The notes under the pieces are model-generated. The model ran no database searches, was not told the DNA's origin, and worked only from the letters and a program-made list of their open reading frames with translations. From NCBI GenBank assembly GCA_001464695.1, contig LNDQ01000033.1, positions 1 to 36,014 on the forward strand: DNA of 36,014 nucleotides. Direction: 5' to 3'. Position 1 is the first letter of the stretch. Each line of letters opens with the position of its first letter. Shown piece by piece: positions 7,445 through 15,042 of the stretch. A program made the position numbers and the translations under genes. The DNA comes from Betaproteobacteria bacterium Ga0077523. GTDB lineage: Bacteria > Pseudomonadota > Gammaproteobacteria > Burkholderiales > Ga0077523.

Positions 7445-8728
7445 ATGTTCACCCTATTCCCGTCAGGCGGCGTGCCGCGGCGGTTCACCAACATGTGGGC
7501 GAGTTCGTCTGTGAAGGTCGTGGTGCTGTTCGTCGCCCCGGCCCTGGTCGTGCTGATGGCGTATCTGGCCGCCCCGTGGGTGGCGGACTTGCCGCCAGAG
7601 TTGGCCGGTTTGCAGAAACTGGGACCGGTCGCGGTCCTCGCGTTCGCCGCCGCGATCGCAATCGCCTTCAATCGCGGTCGCGTGCTACTGGCAGTGCTGG
7701 CGTTGTCGATCGCCTACACCGGACTGCACCTCGCGTGGAACGAGGATACGGCCGGACATCTGTCGCTGACGGTCTTTGCGGCAATCACGATCCTGCTGCC
7801 GCTCAATCTGGGCGCGCTCGCCCTGTTGAAGGAACGCGGGCTGTCGAGCCGCTGGGGCGCGCGGCGCCTGGGGGCAATCGTCGTGCAGGCCACGGCGGTG
7901 CTGGCGCTCGCCACTGGTCGGCCTACTGCGTTGACGCAGGCCGCCTGGGGGGCACCGGCGGGGCTGGCGTGGTTGGCCGCGTCGCCGATCCCGCCGATCG
8001 GCGTACTGGCGCTTGCGCTGGGCTTCGTCGGTGCAGTGGTCGCGACCTGCCTGCGCCGTTCCGCCATCGAGGCTGGACTCGCCGGTGCGATCGTCGCGGT
8101 CGCGCTCGCGGTGCACGACGTTACTGTGCCGCTCGCCTTTGAAGTCTTCGTCGCATTCGGGGCGATGATGCTGGCCGTCGGCGTACTTCAGGACACCTAC
8201 CGTCTCGCGTTTCGCGATGAACTCACGGGCCTGCCGAGCCGACGCGCACTCAACGAGCGCCTGCTGGCACTCGGCGATCGCTACACCATCGCCATGGTCG
8301 ACGTGGACCATTTCAAGCAGTTCAACGACCGCTGGGGCCACGACGTCGGCGACCAGGTGCTGAAGATGGTGGCTGCCCACCTCGAGCGCGTGGCGGCCGG
8401 GGGGCGCGGCTATCGATACGGCGGCGAAGAGTTCACGCTGGTGTTCAGCGGGCGCAGTGTTCGCGATGTCTTGCCGCACGTGGAAGCGGTCCGGGAGGCG
8501 ATCGAGCACTACGCGCTGGCTATCCGTGCGCCGGATCGACCAAAGCAGGGCGACGGCGCGCGACGCGGCCGCAGTGCCCGCAGCGAGCGGCAGAGCGTTT
8601 CGGTGACGGTCAGCATCGGCGTTGCCGAGCCCAGCGGGCGCAACGATTCACCCGAGGCGGTGTTGCGGGCGGCCGACGCGGCGCTGTACCGCGCCAAGAA
8701 CAAAGGCCGAAATCAGATCAGTCGCTGA
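7445..8728 (+). CDS. Membrane diguanylate cyclase (multi-TM sensor + GGEEF domain)
   Basis: This 427-residue protein should make cyclic di-GMP from two GTP at the inner membrane. Residues about 21-245 form roughly seven hydrophobic helices with no recognised sensory domain. The catalytic domain begins at DELTGLPSRRALNERL (258-273), has the metal-binding Asp in MVDVDHFKQFND, and the active loop RYGGEEF (324-330), so activity is expected. The RxxD inhibitory site that normally lies five residues before the loop is absent (AAGG instead), suggesting no product inhibition. A basic insertion (about 362-383) lies between the domain's last helix and strand. The start is uncertain: neither 7445 nor the ATG at 7493 has a good Shine-Dalgarno, and GATAAT at 7436-7441 would favour the later one. 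It lies between the dehydrogenase and the GMC enzyme. Confidence 0.85.
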   Translation: MFTLFPSGGVPRRFTNMWASSSVKVVVLFVAPALVVLMAYLAAPWVADLPPELAGLQKLGPVAVLAFAAAIAIAFNRGRVLLAVLALSIAYTGLHLAWNEDTAGHLSLTVFAAITILLPLNLGALALLKERGLSSRWGARRLGAIVVQATAVLALATGRPTALTQAAWGAPAGLAWLAASPIPPIGVLALALGFVGAVVATCLRRSAIEAGLAGAIVAVALAVHDVTVPLAFEVFVAFGAMMLAVGVLQDTYRLAFRDELTGLPSRRALNERLLALGDRYTIAMVDVDHFKQFNDRWGHDVGDQVLKMVAAHLERVAAGGRGYRYGGEEFTLVFSGRSVRDVLPHVEAVREAIEHYALAIRAPDRPKQGDGARRGRSARSERQSVSVTVSIGVAEPSGRNDSPEAVLRAADAALYRAKNKGRNQISR

Positions 8729-8826
8729 CCGCATTCGTGGTCGGCCGCATCGTCGGTCGCCCGGGAACCATCGAACGGCGCCGATCGATTACCATCGCGA
8801 CCTGATCGGAACGAGGGGGAGCGGCC

Positions 8827-10452
8827 GTGACAACGGTTTCGGGGGCATACGACTACATCGTCGTCGGCGCAGGGACGGCCGGCTGCGTGCTGGCGAACCG
8901 GCTGTCTGCCGACTCTTCGAAGCGGGTACTGCTCGTCGAGGCCGGTGGCCCGGACAACTACTTCTGGATCCACGTCCCGGTGGGGTATCTGTACACCATC
9001 GGCAATCCGCGCACCGACTGGTGCTTCAAGACCGAGGCCGAGCCGGGACTCAATGGCCGCAGCATCCTGTATGCACGCGGCAAGGTGCTCGGTGGTTGCT
9101 CGTCCATCAACGCGATGATCTACATGCGCGGGCAGAAGAGCGACTACGACCACTGGGCGGCACAGGGGAATCGCGGGTGGAGCTGGGACGACGTGCTGCC
9201 GGTCTTCAAGCGCACCGAAGACTATGCGCATGGCGCCGACGACCTGCACGGCGCCGGCGGCGAGCTGCGCGTGGAAGAGCGGCGCGTGTCGTGGGAGATC
9301 CTCGACGCATGGCGTGACGCCGCCGAGGAATGTGGTATCCCCAAGATCGCGGAGTTCAATCGCGGCGACAACTTCGGTACTGCCTATTTCCAGATGAACC
9401 AGCGGCGTGGCGTGCGCTGGAACGCGACCAAGGCCTTTCTGCGGCCGGTGCGCGACCGAACCAATCTCGAGATCGTGACCGGCGCCCATGTCGAGCGCGT
9501 GACGATCGACACCAGGGACGGTGCGAAGCGCGCCACCGGCGTGGTGCTGCGATTGGACGACGGCTCCACGGTCGACGTTGCTGCGTCACGCGAAGTAGTG
9601 CTCGCTGCCGGGGCGATCGGCTCGCCGCAGTTGCTGCAGCTCTCCGGCGTGGGCCCGGCAAATCTGCTGCGCGAATACGGCATCGCGGTGACGCACGAGT
9701 TGCCCGGGGTCGGCGAGAACCTGCAGGATCACCTCCAGGTGCGCACGGTGTACAAGGTGCACGGCGTCACGACCCTCAACCAGCGTGCCAACTCGATGCT
9801 CGGCAAGGCCGCGATGGGTCTCGAGTACCTGTTGTTCCGCACCGGGCCGCTGACGATGCCGCCCTCGCAGCTCGGCGCTTTCGCGAAGAGCGACCCGACG
9901 CAGCCGTCCGCCAACATCGAATGGCACGTGCAGCCGCTGTCGCTCGACCGTTTCGGCGAACCCCTGCACGATTTTCCCGCGATCACGCCCTCCGTGTGCA
10001 ACCTGCGCCCGAGCAGTCGCGGCTGGGTGCGTATACGTTCGCGCGATCCGCACGCCGCCCCCGAGATCCGCCCCAACTATCTCGCGACCGACGAAGATCG
10101 GCGCATCGCGGTCGAGGGGCTGCGCTTCACGCGCCGGATCATGGCGGCGCGGGCGCTGGAACGCTATCGGCCTGAGGAATGGAAGCCGGGGCCGACGGTG
10201 CAGACGCAGGAGGAGCTTTCCCGCGCGGCCGGCGACCTGGGGACCACGATCTTTCATCCGGTGGGCACCTGCAAGATGGGCAGCGATCCGCTGGCCGTGG
10301 TCGACGACCGGCTGCGGGTTCATGGGGTTGCAGCGCTGCGAGTGATCGACGCTTCGGTAATGCCGCGCATCACGTCGGGCAACACCAATGCGCCGACGGT
10401 CATGATCGCGGAGAAAGGCTCCGAATTCATCATCAAGGACGCTCGCGGGTAA
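8827..10452 (+). CDS. GMC family FAD-dependent oxidoreductase (choline dehydrogenase-like)
   Basis: This 541-residue flavoprotein is predicted to oxidise an alcohol to an aldehyde and pass electrons to the respiratory chain. It starts with the FAD-binding DYIVVGAGTAGCVLANRLS fold. GMC signature 1 is present as ARGKVLGGCSSINAMIYMRG, and signature 2 as GAIGSPQLLQLSGVGP. The C-terminal catalytic pair is His477 in FHPVGTCKMG and Asn521 in SGNTNAPTVM. The length equals that of choline and aliphatic alcohol dehydrogenases. The GTG start at 8827 follows GAGGGGGAG by a few bases. The aldehyde dehydrogenase on the opposite strand, beyond the cyclase, would be a logical next step (alcohol to aldehyde to acid), but the genes are not co-transcribed and no betI- or betT-like neighbour is present, so betA is not assigned. 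Confidence 0.9.
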   Translation: MTTVSGAYDYIVVGAGTAGCVLANRLSADSSKRVLLVEAGGPDNYFWIHVPVGYLYTIGNPRTDWCFKTEAEPGLNGRSILYARGKVLGGCSSINAMIYMRGQKSDYDHWAAQGNRGWSWDDVLPVFKRTEDYAHGADDLHGAGGELRVEERRVSWEILDAWRDAAEECGIPKIAEFNRGDNFGTAYFQMNQRRGVRWNATKAFLRPVRDRTNLEIVTGAHVERVTIDTRDGAKRATGVVLRLDDGSTVDVAASREVVLAAGAIGSPQLLQLSGVGPANLLREYGIAVTHELPGVGENLQDHLQVRTVYKVHGVTTLNQRANSMLGKAAMGLEYLLFRTGPLTMPPSQLGAFAKSDPTQPSANIEWHVQPLSLDRFGEPLHDFPAITPSVCNLRPSSRGWVRIRSRDPHAAPEIRPNYLATDEDRRIAVEGLRFTRRIMAARALERYRPEEWKPGPTVQTQEELSRAAGDLGTTIFHPVGTCKMGSDPLAVVDDRLRVHGVAALRVIDASVMPRITSGNTNAPTVMIAEKGSEFIIKDARG

Positions 10453-10789
10453 CTACTCTGCGCGATCGTCCACGCCACTAGCGCAGTGTCCCATGCGGCT
10501 TCACCTGCCGCCGATGTGCGACACCCGGGCGCAGCTCGCGTCAGACCAGCATTCCCCTCGGTGCGGCGCATGGCAGGGCACGCGTCGACAATGCCCACGA
10601 CGCTGCAATCGTTGTGAATCACCGACACAACGGCAGTCGCAGCCGGCCGACACATCGCGCCCTGCGGTGACCTATGTTCCTGAATCCTGGGCGATCCGCG
10701 CGGCTGGCACGTTGTGTGAGTCAACGAGGGGCGTGACGGTACCGGTGCTGCCGGAACCGTCCATTCCATTCACAGAACAGGAGACCCCG
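10453..10789. other. Intergenic region upstream of the EF-hand gene (337 bp)
   Basis: No coding sequence is supported. The stretch holds three copies of CGTTGTG: direct at 10610-10616 and 10710-10716 and inverted at 10626-10632; the first and last start exactly 100 bases apart. An imperfect 8-base dyad (GGTACCGG at 10738-10745, CCGGAACC at 10751-10758) lies near the downstream gene. No clear sigma-70 promoter or T-tract terminator was found. Confidence 0.4.
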
Positions 10790-11062
10790 ATGAAACTCCA
10801 TCAGCACCGCAATCGCGCGCTCGCCGCGCTGTTGGCTGCCAGCGCCCTCACCACGTTCGGTCTGGGATCGGCTGTTGCCGCACCGATGAAGCAGGAAGAC
10901 ATCACCGCCATGTTCCGCAAGGCCGACGCCAACGCTGACGGTGGCGTGACCAAGGAAGAGCTGTCCGCGATCGATCCGACGCTGGCGCCGAACTTCGAGA
11001 AGGCCGATGCGAACAAGGACGGCAAGCTCTCGTTGCGGGAGTTCGGCGGCTTGTTCGGCTGA
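10790..11062 (+). CDS. Small exported EF-hand calcium-binding protein
   Basis: This 90-residue protein starts at the ATG preceded by AGGAG seven bases upstream. Residues 1-31 form a signal peptide (basic HRNR, hydrophobic LAALLAASAL, cleavage near AVAA-P). The mature part is little more than two canonical EF-hands: loop 1 at residues 46-57 (DANADGGVTKEE, acidic residue at position 12) and loop 2 at 73-84 (DANKDGKLSLRE). It is therefore likely a periplasmic or secreted calcium-binding protein of the calmodulin-like family common in proteobacteria. Its role is unknown. It stands alone between the GMC gene and the convergent MaoC pair. Confidence 0.88.
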   Translation: MKLHQHRNRALAALLAASALTTFGLGSAVAAPMKQEDITAMFRKADANADGGVTKEELSAIDPTLAPNFEKADANKDGKLSLREFGGLFG

Positions 11063-11120
11063 CGTTCCCACGCAGTTGCTGCACCGACATTCCTCCCTCT
11101 GGCGCCACCACGTGTGCGCC

Positions 11121-11174
11121 GGCTCCGCGGCCGACGTGGGTCGCGGAGCCTTGGCGGGTCGCGAGTCGACCCGC
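11121..11174. terminator. Two tandem hairpins between convergent genes
   Basis: Hairpin 1 pairs 11121-11129 (GGCTCCGCG) with 11142-11150 (CGCGGAGCC), nine perfect base pairs, and may be extended by CGCC/GGCG after a two-base bulge. Hairpin 2 pairs 11154-11161 (GCGGGTCG) with 11167-11174 (CGACCCGC), eight perfect pairs with a five-base loop. They fill the 119-base gap between the EF-hand gene and the MaoC gene. Neither has a T-tract, so termination is inferred from position and stability. Confidence 0.5.
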
Positions 11175-11181
11175 ACTTCCT

Positions 11182-11568
11182 TCAGCCCGGCGCGCCTGCC
11201 CGAGGCAGTGTCAGCGTCCCGCGGATCACTTCGCGGTCGACGGTTCTGACCCATACGTCGTAGGTACCGGCGCCGGTGCGTTCGCCGCCGCCGGTCAGGC
11301 GCTCGTCCACGAACACCGGTGCCGTGAAACGCACGTCGATCGCCACCTGCGCCGCGACGCCCGCCGGAAAGGTCGCGTCGATTGCACGCCACAGCGCATT
11401 CAGCGACAGCGTGCCGTGCGCGATGCGCCGCCCGTAGGCGGTCGTGGCGGCGAAGGCCTCGTCGAGATGGATCGGATTCGAGTCGCGGGTGAGCGGGCCG
11501 TAGGCGACCAGCATCGCCTGCCGCACGTCGAGAGTTGCCTCGGCGAGTCGCTCGGGTTCTGCGCTCAT
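11182..11568 (-). CDS. MaoC-like hot-dog dehydratase/hydratase, catalytic subunit
   Basis: This 128-residue single hot-dog protein starts at the ATG at 11568, which overlaps the upstream partner's stop as ATGA. The hydratase-2 active-site motif is present: Asp29 and His34 in RDSNPIHLDEAFA, followed by the overhanging segment GRRIAHGTLSLNAL. The family adds water to, or removes it from, enoyl-CoA or 3-hydroxyacyl-CoA. The longer open frame (to 11973) has arginine-rich non-hot-dog sequence and was rejected. Together with the preceding gene it probably forms a two-subunit heteromer, as in split MaoC pairs such as the steroid side-chain hydratases. The acyl-CoA substrate is unknown; the thiolase/acyl-CoA synthetase operon at 13.5-19.1 kb is a possible partner pathway. 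Confidence 0.85.
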   Translation of the reverse strand: MSAEPERLAEATLDVRQAMLVAYGPLTRDSNPIHLDEAFAATTAYGRRIAHGTLSLNALWRAIDATFPAGVAAQVAIDVRFTAPVFVDERLTGGGERTGAGTYDVWVRTVDREVIRGTLTLPRAGAPG

Positions 11569-11948
11569 TGCGCCCACAGGATCGTCATCTCGGCTTCGAA
11601 CCACGGCTGGCCGTCCGCCCGCGCATCCACGGCGAGCGTCACTTTGCGACGATCCTGACGCGCTTCGCATCCGACGCATCGCAACACCGCCTCGACCGAC
11701 GCATTGCTCCGCGCTGCCTTGTGCAGAGCGAGGCGCTGGCGCGCGTGGATGTTGCCCGGCGGCCGCTCTGGCAGAATCGTGAGGTAGGCACGCATCGCGA
11801 AGGCCATCGCGAACCCGCCTGGTGACGGTTCGCCGGTGCGGTCGGGAAACGCTGCACGCCACTGCGCGAGCAGGGTCCCGTCGATGGTTTCTGCATGGCT
11901 GCCGAGCGCCGCACCAGCCACGAATTTCTCGAACAACATCATCGGCAC
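11565..11948 (-). CDS. Hot-dog fold partner subunit of MaoC-like dehydratase (N-terminal type)
   Basis: This 127-residue protein is encoded immediately before, and translationally coupled to, the catalytic MaoC subunit. It lacks the D-x4-H catalytic motif but has a single-hot-dog pattern (GGFAMAFAMRAYLTILP, then a strand-rich C-terminal half ending FEAEMTILWAQ), resembling the non-catalytic N-terminal half of double-hot-dog dehydratases. The GTG at 11948 is preceded by GGAGG about nine bases upstream, which supports it over the in-frame ATGs at 11942 and 11939. The divergent DMT transporter starts 83 bases away, so a shared regulatory interval is likely. Family assignment is moderately sure. 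Confidence 0.7.
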   Translation of the reverse strand: MPMMLFEKFVAGAALGSHAETIDGTLLAQWRAAFPDRTGEPSPGGFAMAFAMRAYLTILPERPPGNIHARQRLALHKAARSNASVEAVLRCVGCEARQDRRKVTLAVDARADGQPWFEAEMTILWAQ

Positions 11949-12031
11949 CGCCGAGCACCTCCCACCATGCCACCCGTTCGCTGCCGCGTCATTCTTCGTG
12001 TCGATCCGCCGTCGGCTTCGTCCGCGGCAGT

Positions 12032-13018
12032 ATGCTCGGTACGCGGCAGAACGTCATCGTGACCACGGTGCGCTCGCCCTGGTTCGCGGTGGCCGGGCTG
12101 GTGGCCGTTGCCGTCGCGCTCGGTGGCGGGCACGTGTGCGCACGTCTCGCGTTCACGCACGGAGTCACCGTGCTCACAGCCGCCACCGTCCGGTCGTTGA
12201 GCGCGAGCGCGCTGTTGCTGGCGCTCCTCGTCATGCGGCGCATGGCACCGTTGCCGCTGCCGGTGGAGTTCCGCGGCACCCTTGTCCTCGGTGCCTGTGT
12301 CATCGTGCAGACCCTGTTCCTCCAGTTCGCGGTCACGCGCTTGCCGGTGACCCTCGCAATCCTGGTCTTCTACACCTACCCGTTCCTTACCAGCGTGGCC
12401 ACCAGCCTGCTCGGCGAGCACCGCCTGTCCGCGCCGTTGCTGGCTGCCTTGCTGGCGGCCTTCGCCGGTCTCGCCATGGTACTCGGCGTGGGGCCCGGTG
12501 AGGTGGACCTGCTCGGCGTCGCAGCGGCGTTCGGCGCATCGGTCGGATTCACCGCAGCGCTCGTTCTGACCCCGCGGCTTGCCTCCGGTATGGCGGCACC
12601 CATGCGTACCTTCTACATGATGACCACGTCCGCGATCGTCTTTCTCATTGCGGCCGGCGTGACCCACCACTTCGCATGGCCGACCGGTGGCGTGGCGTGG
12701 ACCGGACTCATAGGGCTGTCCCTGCTCTATGCGATGGGTATCACCGGTCTGTTCCTGTTGCTGCCATTGCTGGGCCCCGCGCAGACGGCAGTGGTGCTGA
12801 ACCTCGAACCGGTCGCGGTGGCTGCCATCGCCTGGATTGCATTGGGTGAGACGTTGACGCCGTTGCAGTGCGTCGGCGCGCTCGTGGTGGTGGTTGCCGT
12901 CATCGCGTACCAGCTGCGAATCCGGAGAGGTAGCGGCGTGAGCGACCCGGCGAGGGGCCCCGGCCATGGGCCGGGGATCGACGGCAAGGCGAGTCGCCGC
13001 TGGAAGTCGACAAAGTGA
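12032..13018 (+). CDS. DMT superfamily transporter (EamA-type)
   Basis: This 328-residue protein consists almost entirely of hydrophobic helices, about ten, in two repeats of five, which is the EamA (drug/metabolite transporter) layout. The family-typical end of the first repeat reads ARLAFTHGVTVLTAATVRSLSAS, and the second repeat ends LNLEPVAVAAIAWIALGETLTPLQCVGALVVV. Such proteins export or import small metabolites at the inner membrane; the substrate is unknown. The ATG at 12032 is the most reasonable start, although no Shine-Dalgarno is evident and a GTG shortly downstream is possible. The C-terminal tail (GSGVSDPARGPGHGP onward) is polar and basic. The retropepsin-like gene follows 34 bases later. 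Confidence 0.85.
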   Translation: MLGTRQNVIVTTVRSPWFAVAGLVAVAVALGGGHVCARLAFTHGVTVLTAATVRSLSASALLLALLVMRRMAPLPLPVEFRGTLVLGACVIVQTLFLQFAVTRLPVTLAILVFYTYPFLTSVATSLLGEHRLSAPLLAALLAAFAGLAMVLGVGPGEVDLLGVAAAFGASVGFTAALVLTPRLASGMAAPMRTFYMMTTSAIVFLIAAGVTHHFAWPTGGVAWTGLIGLSLLYAMGITGLFLLLPLLGPAQTAVVLNLEPVAVAAIAWIALGETLTPLQCVGALVVVVAVIAYQLRIRRGSGVSDPARGPGHGPGIDGKASRRWKSTK

Positions 13019-13052
13019 TGCTTCCATCCCCAAGGTCGTTCGGAGACTGAGA

Positions 13053-13550
13053 GTGCGAGGCCACGCGATCGCGACAGTGGTCTGGATCGGCCTTCTCGCC
13101 GGCGGCTGGTATCTCGTCGACCGCTCCGTCACCTCGACGCCAGCGGTACGAGGTTGCGGCAGCGAGGGTCGTGGTGACGAGATCGTCCTCGCCGTGGCAA
13201 ACGACGGACATTTCTATCTTGACGGCGCCGTCAACGGCCGAGCGGTCAGCTTCGTGGTGGACACCGGCGCCAGCAACGTCACGGTGGGTGGTCGTTGGGC
13301 CCGACAAGCAGGATTGTCCGAAGGTCGGCCGGCATTCTTCAACACCGCGAACGGCCGCGTGGAAGGCCGGCTCGTCCCGCGACAGAAGGTGCGGGCCGCG
13401 TGCCTGGAAGTGGACGACCTCACCGTGGCCGTGAGTCCCGGCCTCGATGAGATCGGTCTTCTCGGTCAGAACTTCCTGCGGCGATTCGAAGTCGTGCAGA
13501 CCGCCGGGGAACTGCGCCTGCGGCATCGGCCCGCATCGTCGAGTCCGTAG
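13053..13550 (+). CDS. Membrane-anchored retropepsin-like aspartic protease (clan AA)
   Basis: This 165-residue protein has an N-terminal hydrophobic anchor (about residues 5-22, AIATVVWIGLLAGGWYLV) followed by a periplasmic retropepsin-like domain. The catalytic motif is FVVDTGASNVTVGG with Asp70, and the second half contains the typical IGLLGQNFLRRFEVVQ strand-turn. One active-site motif per chain implies a homodimeric enzyme. I chose the GTG at 13053, preceded by GGAGA with a six-base gap; the frame is open from 12966 but would overlap the transporter with a basic, non-family leader. The family (TIGR02281-like) is widespread in proteobacteria with largely undefined substrates. It is convergent with the M20 gene, 18 bases away. 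Confidence 0.85.
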   Translation: MRGHAIATVVWIGLLAGGWYLVDRSVTSTPAVRGCGSEGRGDEIVLAVANDGHFYLDGAVNGRAVSFVVDTGASNVTVGGRWARQAGLSEGRPAFFNTANGRVEGRLVPRQKVRAACLEVDDLTVAVSPGLDEIGLLGQNFLRRFEVVQTAGELRLRHRPASSSP

Positions 13551-13568
13551 GGCACTCGAGGGTCCTTG

Positions 13569-15032
13569 CTACATCGAGTTCAGGATGAGCTGCCGGTAGA
13601 ACCGGATCATCTCGACGAAGTTGGCGACCGCGATGCGCTCGTTGGTGCCGTGGAACCGGGCGAGATCCTCGGGTCTTGCCCGCATGGGCGAGAACCGGTA
13701 GACGTTGTCCACGACTTCGGCGAAGTGGCGTGCGTCGGTCGCACCGATCATCAATCCCGGTGCCACGATCGCTTCGGGAAAGACCTGGCGGATGCTGCGT
13801 TCGAGAGCTGCGTAGGCAGGCACGTCGGTCCGTGACACTTTCGAAGGCTCTGCACGAATCGGGGTTGTCGCGAGCTTGATGCGATCGTCCGCGATGGTCG
13901 TGCGCACGTGCTCCAGCACGCCTGCGATCGAATCGCCGGGCACGAGGCGGAAATTGACGGTGGCCGCCACCTCCGAGGGCAACACGTTCTCCTTGTTGCC
14001 TGCATGGAACATCGTCGCCGCGGTAGTGGTGCGCAACATGGCGTTCGTGCTCGGCTGCTTCTGCAGGCGGGCGACGAGGAGCGGCTTGAACAACCAAAGA
14101 TTGGTGAGGGCGATTCGATCGATCCCGTGCATCTCGGGACCGACCACCTCCAGCATCTCGCGCACGGTACCGGAGAGGGACGCAGGCAGCGGTCGTTCCT
14201 CCAGCCGCGCGAGAGCGGTACTCATGATCCCGATCGGTGTCTGCGCCGGCGGCATCGATGCGTGACCGGGCGTGCCCTCGGTGCGCAGGGTGACGCTCAC
14301 ATATCCTTTCTCGGCAACGCCGATCAGCGCGAGCGGCGGATCGAGCTTGGGAAAGACGCCCTGGGTGATGATGAGGCCTTCGTCGAGCAGGTACTCGAGC
14401 CGCACGCCGCGCTCACGCAGGCGTTCCGCGATGCGCAAGGCGCCCTGCGCGCCGCCCAGTTCCTCGTCCGCCCCGGAGGCGATGTAGACGGTCCGCTTGG
14501 GCCGGAAGCCCTCTGCGAGCAGCAGCTCCGCCGCTTCGAGGGAGGCCACGAGGTTGGCCTTGTCGTCCCAGGCGCCGCGGCCCCAGATGAACCCGTCCGC
14601 GATGACGCCGGCGAAGGGCGGATGCTGCCAGTCGCCTTCGCTCCCGGGCGCGATCGGTACGACGTCCATATGGGCGAGGATCATGATGGGCCGCAATGAC
14701 GGATCGGTGCCCTGCCAGGTGTAGAGCAGGCTGCGTCCGCCGATGATCTCCGGCGCCAGCGCGGCATGCACTCGTGGGAAGCTCACGCGCAAGTGCTCGC
14801 GCAGACGAGCGAATTCCTTGTCGGTCGCCGCGGTTTCGGGCAATCCGGTGACCGTGGCGCACTTGAGGGCGTCGGCCAGATGGGTCGCGACCGCTTCGGC
14901 ATTCACCGCGACAACCGGCGCCGGAGCGACTTCGATCTGCCGCGAAGGCCGGCTCCAGGTGTTGTACGCGAGTACCAGTGCCAGCAGCAGGATCGCGCCA
15001 AGCGCAATGCCGAGGAACCGTTTGAGCTTCAC
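13569..15032 (-). CDS. Membrane-anchored M20 family metallopeptidase (carboxypeptidase S / PM20D1-like)
   Basis: This 487-residue zinc hydrolase is likely tethered to the inner membrane by residues 5-23 and faces the periplasm. The two-metal site is visible: His121 and Asp123 in LAHMDVVP, bridging Asp156 in GRGAWDDK, catalytic Glu190 and ligand Glu191 in GADEELGG, Asp217 in LLDEG, and His461 near the C-terminus in RFHGTNER. The family cleaves, and in some members condenses, N-acyl amino acids and peptides. The GTG at 15032 follows GAGGGG by six bases and lies 10 bases after the cupin stop, making it the last gene of the five-gene minus-strand operon. That location suggests a role in releasing or recycling an amide-linked acyl substrate; this is inference. 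Confidence 0.9.
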   Translation of the reverse strand: MKLKRFLGIALGAILLLALVLAYNTWSRPSRQIEVAPAPVVAVNAEAVATHLADALKCATVTGLPETAATDKEFARLREHLRVSFPRVHAALAPEIIGGRSLLYTWQGTDPSLRPIMILAHMDVVPIAPGSEGDWQHPPFAGVIADGFIWGRGAWDDKANLVASLEAAELLLAEGFRPKRTVYIASGADEELGGAQGALRIAERLRERGVRLEYLLDEGLIITQGVFPKLDPPLALIGVAEKGYVSVTLRTEGTPGHASMPPAQTPIGIMSTALARLEERPLPASLSGTVREMLEVVGPEMHGIDRIALTNLWLFKPLLVARLQKQPSTNAMLRTTTAATMFHAGNKENVLPSEVAATVNFRLVPGDSIAGVLEHVRTTIADDRIKLATTPIRAEPSKVSRTDVPAYAALERSIRQVFPEAIVAPGLMIGATDARHFAEVVDNVYRFSPMRARPEDLARFHGTNERIAVANFVEMIRFYRQLILNSM

Positions 15033-15042
15033 GATCCGCCCC

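Noticed and set aside
7114..7671. 186-codon N-terminal extension of the aldehyde dehydrogenase
   Set aside because: The extension is not ALDH-like and overlaps the divergent cyclase gene; the ATG at 7113 has a good ribosome binding site.
8827..10452. Assignment as betA with betB at 5632-7113
   Set aside because: Both families are right, but there is no shared operon, BetI or BetT, and GMC/ALDH substrate cannot be read from motifs alone.
13539..13559. 6-bp inverted repeat TCGAGT/ACTCGA between the protease and M20 genes
   Set aside because: Too short and without a T-tract to call as a terminator.
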